DNA of 64,000 bases from NCBI GenBank assembly GCA_030704615.1, contig CM060731.1, positions 38,998,001 to 39,062,000 of the forward strand. The letters are read 5' to 3'. Source of the DNA: Takakia lepidozioides. Lineage: Eukaryota; Streptophyta; Takakiopsida; Takakiales; Takakiaceae. How positions within the stretch are numbered: the stretch's first letter is position 1; each line of letters starts with the position of its first letter. The notes under the pieces were generated by a model. That model ran no database searches. It was not told the DNA's origin and saw only the letters and a list, made by a program, of their open reading frames with translations. The position numbers and the translations under genes are program-made. Shown piece by piece: positions 49,243-59,749 of the stretch.

Positions 49243-50290
49243 CTAATGTCATTCGAAACACTGCCCTAGCAGCTCTGGAAAAGGGGAAGGAGGTCCATGG
49301 TGACACCTTCAGAGCTGGAATTGTCCCAAATGTCATTTTGAACAATACCCTAGTGGACATGTAGGCAAAATGTGGGTGCACCGAGGATGCAAAGGGAGTG
49401 TTCAACACTATGGCTGAACGAGATGTGGTGTCGTGGAGTGCGATGCTTGCAGGGTATGCACAGTAGGGACGTGGGATGGAGGCTTTGGAGACCTATGAGC
49501 AAATGATGGGGGAAGGGGTTCAGCCCGGCCACATCATGTTTGTGTGCATTGTAGGCCTGGCAGCCCTGATTTAAATCAGGCACCTCAACCATACCACAGC
49601 TTCTAAAAGAGGATCAAGAGAGGGAGTCCATAATGCCTCTTCTTGCTCTTCTGGGCATGTGAAGATGCTTTGTGAGGCAGGCAGACTGAAAGAGGCTCTA
49701 CAACCTTTAAACCAAGGAGCATTTCAGTCACATTATTCAAAGTGGATTCACACCAAGTGTTTTTCTCCTCAACCCTCTTGTGAACATGTATGTTAAGTGC
49801 AGGAGCATCATGAATGCACACCGAGTGTTCAACGGAATGCCTCAACGAACTTTGATCACGTTGTATATAATGTTGGCAGGATTGTAATTTAATATTTTGT
49901 TAAATTAAGCGACCGCCTATATTGGCGGTCGCCGGATTTAACATGGGTGTGGTAGGAATGCTTTGGAGACCTATGAGCAATTGTTGCGCGAAGGGGTGAA
50001 GCCCAACCACATCACATTTGTTTGTAATGCATGTGCAAGCCTGGGAGCTCTGGAAAAGGGCAAAGAGGTCCATGGTGACATCGTCAAATCTGGAACCCAA
50101 TGTCATTATGAACACTGCCCTGGTGGACTGCATGTATGCCAAATGTGGGTGCATCAAGGATGCAAATGAAGTGTTTGACAGTATGGCTGAACGAGATGTG
50201 GTGTCGTGGAGTGCGATGATTGCAGGATATGCACAGCAAGGGCGCGGATGGAGGCTTTGGAGACCTATGAGCAATGATGCGGGAAGGGGT
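49243..50290 (+). pseudogene. PPR-gene fragments joined to the truncated integrase
   Basis: From 49243 the plus strand encodes [20 protein letters not shown] and VDM.AKCGC-type PPR motifs, nearly identical to the minus-strand copies at 44.2-45.35 kb. A second block (49660-49880) holds an N-terminal type segment (CEAGRLKEALQPL, LVNMYVKCRSI) and a third (49945-50280) holds [18 protein letters not shown]-like and [20 protein letters not shown]. Many stops and shifts show it is dead. Confidence 0.85.
49909..49932. repeat. Perfect short palindrome inside the PPR fragment
   Basis: GCGACCGCC and GGCGGTCGC form a 9-bp stem around TATATT. It lies in about 60 bp of AT-rich sequence that interrupts otherwise continuous PPR homology (after 49882 and before 49940), so it is probably a tiny insertion or transposon footprint. 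Confidence 0.6.
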
Positions 50291-50497
50291 GATTCCCCGT
50301 GGAAAAAAAGCTCGAAGAAACCTGCATGGGTAGATGGTCAACTGGAAGCCGCAGCAACAGCGGCACAATTGATAAAATCAGGAAATGCTAATCAAGGTAC
50401 CTTCTTCAAGCCATTTCACTCTGTTTTCCCCTTTTATCAGAATCGCCCTAAATTTTCATGTGTTTAAGAATTCTGCAAGTTAGCTGGTTGAGTGAAC

Positions 50498-50612
50498 CTT
50501 TGATAGTTTGGAGTGACTTTGACATGATACTGCCAAAGTGACAATAGGAAAGTATCCAGAAATAGGTAACAGATAGGAGAAGCTGTGGAATGAATACTTT
50601 TCTGACCCCAGT
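50498..50612 (+). repeat. Direct repeat copy 1, left of the MULE
   Basis: Begins TAGTTTGGAGTGACTTTGAC and matches 59996-60110 with few differences. A shorter match (GAAACCTGCATGGGTAGATG) precedes both copies at about 50318 and 59978. The flanking DNA was therefore duplicated before the MULE inserted. Function unknown. Confidence 0.8.
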
Positions 50613-51631
50613 CAATGTTGGGACAACCGTCTTGGAAGGTAAATGCCTTTGGATTACACAGGGATGCCTCGGCGTGAGCCTGGTCACGTGAGCGCGTGAG
50701 CGCAACTGCGCTCACGCCACGTCACCTTGCGCCAATGCCACATCATGGGGCTCACTTCACGTCATCACACTTGAAGGCCGCGTCACCACGCGCCCAGGAA
50801 GAAGTGGAGTGTATTCCCGCGGATTGACACCCTTTACCGCGGAAACAAGCTGGACAACATGATAAAAGGCAGTGGTCATTCCCACCTGAAAGCAACAGAT
50901 GAATAAAGGATGGATGAATGTACAGTTGGATGATAAACAGATGGATGAGTGTGAAAAATGAATGTAGATGGATGAATGAGGGATGGATAAGAGTCAAATG
51001 GATGAATGTATAATGGATGTTGAACAATGGAAAACATTCATGACAGGAAGATGCATGACTAAAACTTTAGACGAATGCACAACGTATATGACATGAGTGT
51101 GGTAGGTTTGTGGGGTGGATTAAAGAGTACAGAGGATGGATGTACAATGGATGTTGAACAAAGGAAAACATTCATGAATGGAGCACGCATGAATACACTG
51201 TAGACGAAAGCACAATGGATATGACAAGAGTGAGGGAGGTTTGTGAGATGGATTCATACATATTGCAATTTAAATGGTAGTTGATTCTTTGATTATTTTT
51301 CTTTCCAAAGGAACAACTACGGTGGAGGAAGGGGATTCAACGTTTTCCAAAGAGGATGAAACAGAATATTAAAAGAACATAGTTCAGTTTGACTCAGAGT
51401 GAGTACAATGTATCCCCGCTTCCTCTGCATCTAAGTCTAAGTATTTAAGAACTCCGGATCTACGCTGGCTACACCTACGGCCGGGCAGTAAAAAGTTAGG
51501 GGATAGGGACTCGGCCGCGTGAAGTGCCATTGCTTCGGCATAATCAGGAAGCAGAAAATTGGAAAGGGGGCTGTCGAAAACAGACTCGCCACAAATGACT
51601 GTATCTCCTGAAGATCCACCGCTGCCTTTCC

Positions 51632-54600
51632 TTAAAGACAGCCTGAAAAAGTTATTACTGTAACTTTGATGTTATTGAGAAACTGGGTATGGCTCCCAAA
51701 GTGGGTTTAGCACTTACTCACATGAAAAGTCGTTGTCGACCTGCTTATCTTCGGGATCGTCATCATTTCGAATTTGAATCCGATCAGTCTGTGTGCCTGA
51801 AGTGGAGCTAGACAAAGGGGGGAGGAGCACTGTGTTGTAGAGGTCAGAATCACCCTCCATGCCAAAAAGGCTTCTTCCGCCTGCCTTGCATGCATGGTAA
51901 GTTGCTCCTGCACCAGACAGGAGGACATGAACAGTTTGGTGGGGGGGATTTAAGCAGATGGAACTAGTGAAGGAAAATCAATTCGGAAGGGAGAGAACGA
52001 ACCTGTGGACACAGAAAGATCGACCACCCGTGCAGAGTGGTGGCTGCATGACTCTAGCAGTATTTGCATGAACGCTGGGGATTTTTCCTTTGCACCTCTC
52101 CAGGGAGTGCCATCTGGTCTCTTCAGAGTCTGACTGGACTGCATGAAGTTGTACAAAATGTCATCGACATGCGGCTCATGGGGGGGTTGACGAAGCAACC
52201 CTGGTCAGAAATCTCAAAGCTGCGGATGGAGGATGGTGTCTTTGAGGTGCGAATCCTCCGCAGGCAGATCGCCTCGAACATCCTCGTCTGCCAAAGATAG
52301 CAGATTAGTGTGGTAAACGCAATCTATAGTGGAAGTGTGTACATCGGCTATTCAGAACTCAGACATAAAACAATCATTTTTATCACGAATCGGTGATGAT
52401 CGGTGTCGATCATGACAGATTCTTCTAGAGTGGAGCTGTAGAAAACATTGAAATTCATCATGAAAGCACAAGCAGAAGGGAGACGGCATACCAGCTGACC
52501 AAGGAAACCGCCTTTCACAAGGTAGAGGTTGTTCACACAATTCCATGTGCGCAAAACTTCAAACCCCGAAGACTTCAGGTATGATGCCAATGCCCGACGA
52601 CTATCTTTGTCACATGACTGAAAAAACAGAAGTGTCCCTGCATCAGAGAGGAAATTATTACAGAACCCGAACACCCAACTCCAGTAGTTGTCCTCGAATT
52701 TGTTCCAGCCTGGCGTCTTGCCCTTTGGAAGAACTTCTGGCACAGCCTGGCCATCCGGGATGTCGAGAATGACAATATCAGCCGCATATGTTTTCTGCAC
52801 ACCGCACACGAAGGTGGGACCAGTGCTCACCTGCAACAGACATGTTTATTTTAAGAACGATGGCAAGAATGTTTTCAAAGAACCAGACTGAAATACTGCC
52901 AATGAAACTTTCAAAGAAAAAGGAAAGAAACTGGAATTCTCACCAGATTGAGGAATGAGATTATGTTGTTCCAGGTAGGCGAAGGCACCCCAGTGTATCC
53001 TCTCTTTCGACTCTGCATCATCGCCAGCCAACCCTCATTGACAATTTTAATCTCTCCTGCCGAATCAGAACGGGAAGGGTGTGGCTTGGCATCGAACACG
53101 CACTGAACTATGGGGGTATATCTTCCAGCAGTGAAGTCCTGCCCACTCTCCTTTTCCTTCTCCATCTCATTTTCCTTCTCCATCTCATTTTCCTTCTCCA
53201 TCTCCTTTTCTTTCTCCTTCCCCTTGTCCTTGTCCTTCTCTTTGGACTTGTCTTTGTCCTTTGGCTTTGCTGGTGAGATGGCTATGACATCAGGAGCCTT
53301 GTCTTTTGGTTTGCGGCCCACCTTCTTTCCCTTCTGCGGCGTTCCCTGAGCATCAGGCTCCTTGGCAGCCAATGTTGCTATGTTTCTTTGGTACTGCACG
53401 TCAGTCAAAGGCGCCAGCATCTCAGCATTATTGTTCAAATATTTCATGTGCTGTTTTTGAAAGGTCATGTGCTCCGGTGGGCAGTCAAGGTACCAGCCAC
53501 AGTCTCTGAAGTGAGAAGGACTCCAGTCTTTCAATATCCCTGCATTATACATGGTTGGATCGTTTGCTGGCTCCGACCACATGTCAAGATAGTCTGGAAT
53601 ACCGCTCAGGTGATTTCCTTCCATAAGCACTTATTTCGTGTATTTGTTAAACATGAGATAAATCCCAACCCACCAAAGCGCGAAGTGAGTAAGATGCAAG
53701 TAGCACAAAATGAAAAAAAACAAGGAATGAAATGGTTCTGAGAACTGCTCCAAGGAGCTCTCAGGACCACGCGAGAGCTCTGGATGTGAATGTCGTCAAC
53801 GCCATTCACAAAATTCCATTCAATGATACTGCAAATACACCCTAATCCACGTGAATGCAAACTCTCGCTTTGGAATGACACATACATAGAAGTGAATGTC
53901 GTCAACGTCATTCACTTTGGATTTGTGAATACACTGCTAATCAAGCCTAATGATTTCTCAAAAGAGGCAAAATCATTGGATGGAAACTGAATGACGGCAA
54001 CGACATTCAGAAACTCGAGTAAGGAACCCTCCCTAAAAACTCAATGGACATTCAAAACGTACATAACACTGAGGACCTCATAATAACACTGGATGTGAAT
54101 GGCGTCAACGCCATTCACAAAATTCCGAACAAGGAACCAATAAATACACCCTAAGCTCCTAATCCATGTAAATTCAAATTGTCGCTGGTGAATGACACAG
54201 ACATAGAAGTGAATGTCGTCAACGTCATTCACTTTGGATTTGTGAATACACTGCTAATCAAGCCTAATGATTTCTCAAAAGAGGCAAAATCATTGGATGG
54301 AAACTGAATGTCGGCAACGACATTCAGAAACTCGAGTAAGGAACCCTCCCTAAAAACTCAATGGACATTCAAAACGTACATAACACTGAGGATCTCATAA
54401 TAACACTGGATGTGAATGGCGTCAACGCCATTCACAAAATTCCGAACAAGGAACCAATAAATACACCCTAAGCTCCTAATCCATGTAAATTCAAATTGTC
54501 GCTAGTGAATGACACAGACATAGAAGTGAATGTCGTCAACGACATTCACTTTGGATCTCTGATAACACAGCTAATCAAGCCTCAAGATTTCTCGCAAGAG

Positions 54601-55486
54601 GCAAAAGCATTGCAGAACAACTGAATGTCTGCATTGACATTCAGCAAACTGGAGTGAGAAACCCTCACTGTAAACTCTATGGACATTACAAAAACTTACA
54701 TATCTCTGAGGACCTCTTGACAACTCTGGATGTGAATGTCGTCAACGCCATTCAGGGACATTATCAATTCTAATCAGGGACACTATAAATACACCCTAAA
54801 GCTCCTAATCCAGGTGAATTCAAATTCTCGCTTAAGAATGACTCAGACAAAGAAGTGAATGTCGTCAACGACATTCAATTTGGATCTATGATTACAATCC
54901 CTATGAAGCCTAATTATTTCCCAGTAGAGTTTCAGTATGATATTGCACCTGTACACAACTCGCATCATGGCCCACTCTCCTCCAACCTGATTGTCAAAGT
55001 CGTTGGACCGTAAAATGTTACCATCTTTGAAGAACTCCCGGAAAAAACAGTATCTCCAGGTGAGACCTCTCCACTTCCTTATGTATGCCTCCAATGACAT
55101 TTGGGGAGGGGAAACAATCAAAATGTTCAAGTCCTTCAAAATCTGATCCAGCACAATGACGGCGCGCTTTTCGAGCTGCAAATTGTATATTTGTCAGTAT
55201 TGCAAATAAGATACTCATCACATAATTGAAGAAAGAAAACGGCTTATTTGAACACACACCTGACTCCAAAATGTAGCCTTGAGGAGCCAGTTATCAAACA
55301 CCAAATCACTGATTCCACCTTTGTGTCAGGCTGTATGGTGCTCTTTGGGAACTGATTCAAGTCCTTTACTGTCTGATCTGAGTTCCATATCTCCAGCCAC
55401 TATTTTTGTTTGTGGGTCGACCATGGATATGGCCAGCCGGTGCAATTTCTCTTACTGCATCTCGTCGTCTGAGCTTCCTCCGCCAT
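51632..55486 (-). CDS. Beta-class amino-methyltransferase-like protein of the MULE (one probable frameshift)
   Basis: Minus-strand exons: 55486-55456, 55318-55260, 55175-54949, 53604-52944, 52830-52492, 52287-52003, 51907-51722 and 51642-51632; borders are GT-AG and phases agree except in exon 6. About 600 residues. Exon 4 has a Lys/Glu-rich repeat (KEKEMEKENEMEKE). Exon 5 has VILDIPDG, in the place of motif IV (DPPY), then WNKFEDNYWSWVFGFCNNFL. Exons 6-7 give WRGAKEKSPAFMQILLESC, then VVDLSVSTG joined to GATYHACKAGGRSLFG and MEGD, matching motif I (DPFAGSGTT and the following acidic strand). Motif IV before motif I is the order of beta-class N4-cytosine/N6-adenine methyltransferases. The catalytic tetrapeptide is degenerate, so activity is uncertain. 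Exon 6 is one base short: seven C near 52193 where eight would keep frame. If the last intron is retained, a stop occurs at 51714. Confidence 0.7.
53780..54880 (-). repeat. Tandem array (about 317 bp x 3.5) of hairpin-forming units in a methyltransferase-gene intron
   Basis: Units begin near 53786, 54095, 54412 and 54732. Each contains three inverted repeats: types GTGAATGGCG/CGCCATTCAC, GTGAATGTCG/CGACATTCAC and CTGAATGTCG/CGACATTCAG, all around a TCAA or GCAA loop. Perfect 10-bp stems occur at 54095-54118, 54304-54327, 54412-54435 and 54526-54549; one-mismatch forms occur at 53786, 53892, 53987 and 54209, and shorter ones at 54621 and 54855. The array lies wholly inside the 1.34-kb intron 54948-53605. 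Confidence 0.9.
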
Positions 55487-55586
55487 ATTCTCTGCTCATT
55501 CTTCAACTGTGTTCTGGAGACATCAGTAAACCGATTTACACTGAAGGTCTGCGATAGCAAGGTATCAACGTACGCGAGGAAGGAAG
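55487..55586. promoter_or_regulatory. Compact bidirectional promoter of the MULE gene pair
   Basis: Only 100 bp separate the proposed ATG of the minus-strand methyltransferase-like gene (55486) from the ATG of the transposase (55587). Any transcription start sites must overlap or lie within this interval or the coding exons. No clear TATA box is visible. Confidence 0.5.
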
Positions 55587-58500
55587 ATGGCTTCCTCTGA
55601 AGCGGAGTTCTTCTCTGACGACAAACCAGTGCCGTTCTCCCAGGAAGTCCTTGACAATAGATTTTCAATTGTTCTGGAACATGTCTTGGCTACCCGTTTT
55701 CAGCTTCAGAATGGCTCCATCTTTTTGGAGAAAGAGGTGTACAATTTGAAAGGGAAGTTGTTGAAATACTCTTTCCAAAACTGTGATGAGACGGCTCATG
55801 TCAGCCAGTGGAGAGTGTGCCCTGGTCGATACAGAGTACTTGGAAATCCTCGGCGAAAGTCCCTTGGATCATATGTGACGCCCGGGACTGCTGCTTCGGT
55901 CGTTGAAGACAAGAGGGAGGTGGTGGTGAAAAAAGAACAGACGTCCTCCACTCTGGATTCGTCCGATGATGACATAAGTGAAATTCCAAATCCAGTCCTT
56001 CCTACTGTGGTTGGAGAAGCTGATGAAGAAGAGATTTGTAGTGTCATTCCAAAACTACGGGCGATGGGAGGAATGGCTGGATTCAAAAGTGAGTTGCGAG
56101 GAATTGATTGGGAATCTTTGAAGTAGTTGCCTGTGAAGTTCTTGCCAGAGACTTTTGATGGCGATATCCTATTCGAGCTGCCTCCTCCTCCGCGAGTTGG
56201 AGGTGTAACAATCATGATGCATGGAATGGACAAGAAACACGACGGGCACCCGTGGTGCAGAACAAAAACATCCAATATTCAGAATGATGACAAGCTTGTT
56301 TTCAGGAGAACAGTTTGCAATGGACACCTTAGGTGTGATAATTTGAATTGCAGACACTTTCTTCAGTCTAGGGTTCATAATCAAAGCGAATGGGAGGGTC
56401 TGGCGGAAAATCCATTTCAGCCTGGGACTGCCCCACCACCGGCAAACACTTTCGTCTGCAAATTCTGCAAACTTGTGCCATCCTGCTTGGCGCTCTGCGG
56501 AGCAAGAATGTAGTATGTTGTCCACCGTTTGAAAACAATGACAAGAGCTTGTGTGCATTTCGGATTCCATAACCATCCTATCTCGAAGGGGGATTACAAG
56601 GAGAGTGTTGAGACAGTATCGAGGTTGATTAAACAGGAGTTCGGGAGAAACCCATCCGCAACAACATCTGCAATTGCTCTTGGCGCAAGCAAGTCCTTCT
56701 TAGAAAAGCCATATTTTGAGTGAAGGGGATTCTGTGGGGACTAAACTTGACGGTGCAGCATTGGACCTGGTCATGGATCATTTCTCCACTTTGAGTTCAC
56801 CTAACATTCGGCATCAGATCAATGCATATAGAATGGGCTCTGGTATCAGAGGCTACATAGACAACATTTTGGAGTTGAAACGAGTGAGCAAGTACGATTA
56901 CATCCAGAACAATGTATTCCCAGGTCAAGGTGCCATCAAAGTTTTTCTTTTCAAAATGTCGACTGTTGGGGAGGGCAGTGGGGTTAGCCTCGTGAAGCGG
57001 ATGCAGAAGACTGGGGACTTGCAGAACTGTTTTCTTATGTTTGATCATGTGAAACGAGTGAAGGATTGGACGACAATGGCTTGTCATGTCTACGATCCAG
57101 TGTACCAACGAGTTATGACAATTGCAGTTTGTGACATGCAATCTGAGGATACGGAATCCCAGAAGCTCATGTGGAATTCCTTGATACGTGTCATGGGCTG
57201 CCATGGGGTGCCATCTCCAAATTTCGCAGGTTTCATGGCGGATAGTGCTCAAGCAAATTTCAATGCTGTTCGTATTGTCTTCGGATCGGGCAACCCAAAA
57301 GTGCCAATGCGAGGAAGAGAGCGTACATGTCTATTCCATTGGACACAATCTCTGGAAAAACATACAAAGTCGGACATCAAACCAGAGATGCAGACTCAAC
57401 ACCGTAAATTGTGCAAAGAGTACAAAGATGCTAGAACAATGAAGGAGACGGACTCTTTGTTCCAGACAATTCGTGCCTGGTGGTTCTCTTCTGGAGCTGC
57501 ATCACTTGAGAGTATGAGAGCATTGGAAGATTGGCTGGCATTTTGGCACTTCCGGTATAGACAGTGGGGAGCAGCCATGGCAGTGGTACGAGGCTTATAT
57601 TTCTTGCTTTATTCATACATTTACTTTCCATTTTATTGTCTCCTCGCTTTCTTTATGTCGTTTCATGTTCACTGTTTTGAAGTGTGGTTCTCCACTTTGC
57701 AGAACATGTCCATTGAGGAAATGGCGGACATGTCATCTTGCAATTTGGCAGAAACTGTGCACAACGCATGGTTGCAGCAGTCTGGGAAACGAGGTCGGGA
57801 TTTGTATGTGGCAACAACAGATGATTTGATACGTGCCTTGCAACAACAAACCCGATACCGTAATTTCTTGCGAGGTGGGGTTGGTGGCAAGGGTCCGGAC
57901 AAATGGGAGTTGATGTTGCGTGCTGCAAACAGATCTGGGGATCCAATCAAGATAGCACGGGCGGTGAGCATGTATGCCCAGGGAATGCCACTTGTTTCTA
58001 GAGTTCCACATCTTGAAGGGGAGGAGAGATTCGGCTCCTATAAGAGGAAATTGAATACTCCACCTGGTTCGGATTCCGATTCACACAGGGCAGACCGTGA
58101 TAACTTCTCGAAGCCTCCTGTTCCTCTGCATGACAGCTCCATGTCCGGAACCTCCATTCTGGAGGAACCTCCAACATGACGGCAAGCTCCAGCATCAAAC
58201 AGTGCCACTGAAATGGTGCAGGAGAGAAACAACCCCCTTGATGTGCTTGCGTCCGCATGCCCCGACCACGTTTGACACATAGAACGCATAAGTGCAGGGT
58301 CTCGTGTGAAATGTACAGCGATCAGGGCAACTAATTTCGAGAAGTGCACTTCATCTATATCCAGAGGTGCTGCCCGAACTTCTGCTCCGACTTTCACGGG
58401 TTTGATGCGTCCATACGGTCAACCAGAAGCCAAGAACCACAAGTTCTGGTTCTGCGCAAGTGATTGTGCCAGATGTGTGCATGGAACTGTGCGTCCTTCC

Positions 58501-59088
58501 GTAGTGATGAAGCCATCTCCTCCAACCGTTTGGCCCGTGAAGGTGAGAACACATCTCAAATTTCAGGAGATTGAAATGCTGGAGGAGGCAGGCTTTTCCC
58601 TAGCAAGACAACCCCAACTCCATGCATGTGCTACTACTTCTGCGTCCTCCCGGGTCCCCCCGGCAAATCCTGACTTGTGGCCAACCAAACGAGATGGAAA
58701 GCTCGTTCAACGTTTCCCTCCAACCGCTGAACACTTTGGCAAAGTGGAGTCCGCAAGAATGCTCCAAGCTCGTGTTGGAAGCACCACGGAAGTGCCCGAT
58801 CCAGGATATGGTCGGGTATTCACAATCATCACTTCCACATCTGCTGTTCATGACAGGACCTACGACATCACGGTTTCCAATTTCCCCAATTGCACATGTC
58901 CTGATTTTGTGAATATGCTATCAACCAGTTTGGGCAAGAGAGGTAAATTCATACCCTGCAAACATTTGTATTTCATATTTTTGAAGATGATGGTTTGCGA
59001 TCCCAAACGTGACAACTTCATTCACCAGGCCACTATGAGTTTCAACGAGGTCGATACTCTATTGCAGCGGGATACAACACATGGGTAG
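55587..59088 (+). pseudogene. MULE transposase with GCM/WRKY-like zinc region, DDE core and SWIM finger
   Basis: The frame starts at ATG 55587 (MASSEAEFFSDDKP). An N-terminal zinc-binding region has CNGHLRCDNLNCRHF and ends HFGFHNHP (about 56560-56580). The MULE core (56740-57560) has LMFDHVKRVKDW, MTIAVCDMQSEDTES, FAGFMADSAQANFNAVRI and TCLFHWTQSLEKHT. A 117-bp intron (57586-57702) is followed by SCNLAETVHNAWLQQSGKRG. The C-terminal SWIM finger is NCTCPDF with PCKHLYFI (58890-58975), and the protein ends at 59088. Stops interrupt it at 56124 (TAG), 56511 (TAG), 58177 (TGA) and about 58276 (TGA), with one frameshift near 56705. All four stops are one C-to-T change away from CAG or CGA. The intact length would be about 1,130 residues, normal for a large MULE transposase. 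Confidence 0.85.
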
Positions 59089-59749
59089 CATCAACTATGC
59101 AATGTGGTATGTGGACGACCATGATTTGAAATGTGTAATTCACATAAATTCGTCGGCGGTGCAATGATATGGCCTCCAACTATACTGAGTGAGCTTTGAG
59201 TGACAACTTTTAAAAGCACATTTGTCATTGCACCGTTCGAAGTCTACATGTCTTGCTGTCGCTATGCACTACAATCATCTTTTGAAGATGATCCTAACTC
59301 TCATTGTTATTTGAGGAGGGAGGAAGGTCTTCCCGTGGCCGCCTCTATGGCGCACACTTTGTGAGGATATTTTCTCGTCCTCGTAATTGTAAAAGTGAAA
59401 CAAGCATTTGTAATTGCACAATGTTGGATGCTACAATTGTAGGCCTCATGGTAGTCTTGATTCTATTTAGGCAAGATTCCCTGCATTAATTCCACGGTCA
59501 TAGGACCATCCTCGGTTATAGGCGGCGCATGTTAATGCCGACGTGGCAGATAATGGACAGTGCCACGTCATCATTTGCCGCCACATCAGCATGCTGACAT
59601 GACGCTCATGCCACGTCAGCATGGGTACAGGCTCACGCCACGTCAGCTGGCGTGAGCGTACGCTCACACCACGTCACTTCTGCGTGAGCGTATGCTCGCG
59701 CGCAACGCTCACGCGCAACGCTCACGCCATTGCGTCGTTGTGGATTACA

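Larger units (their letters stand above)
50659..59740. mobile_element. Autonomous-type Mutator-like element (MULE) with transposase and methyltransferase-like genes
   Basis: A 9,082-bp element flanked by perfect 9-bp duplications TGGATTACA at 50650-50658 and 59741-59749, the target length typical of Mutator. Ends are imperfect inverted repeats sharing GGCGTGAGC about 13 bases in. Both termini carry GC-rich subterminal arrays of GCTCACGCC and ACGTCA-type motifs (50670-50800 and 59520-59730). It carries two divergent genes: a transposase pseudogene (55587-59088, +) and a methyltransferase-like gene (51632-55486, -). Short GGATGGATG-type repeats fill 50890-51240. Confidence 0.88.

Noticed and set aside
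50752-51027. His/Ile/Phe-rich minus-strand frame
   Set aside because: Product of GGATGGATG-type short repeats in the MULE arm.
53079-53349. Plus-strand frames of repeated Phe-Ser-Leu, resembling membrane segments
   Set aside because: Antisense of the Lys/Glu repeat exon of the methyltransferase-like gene.
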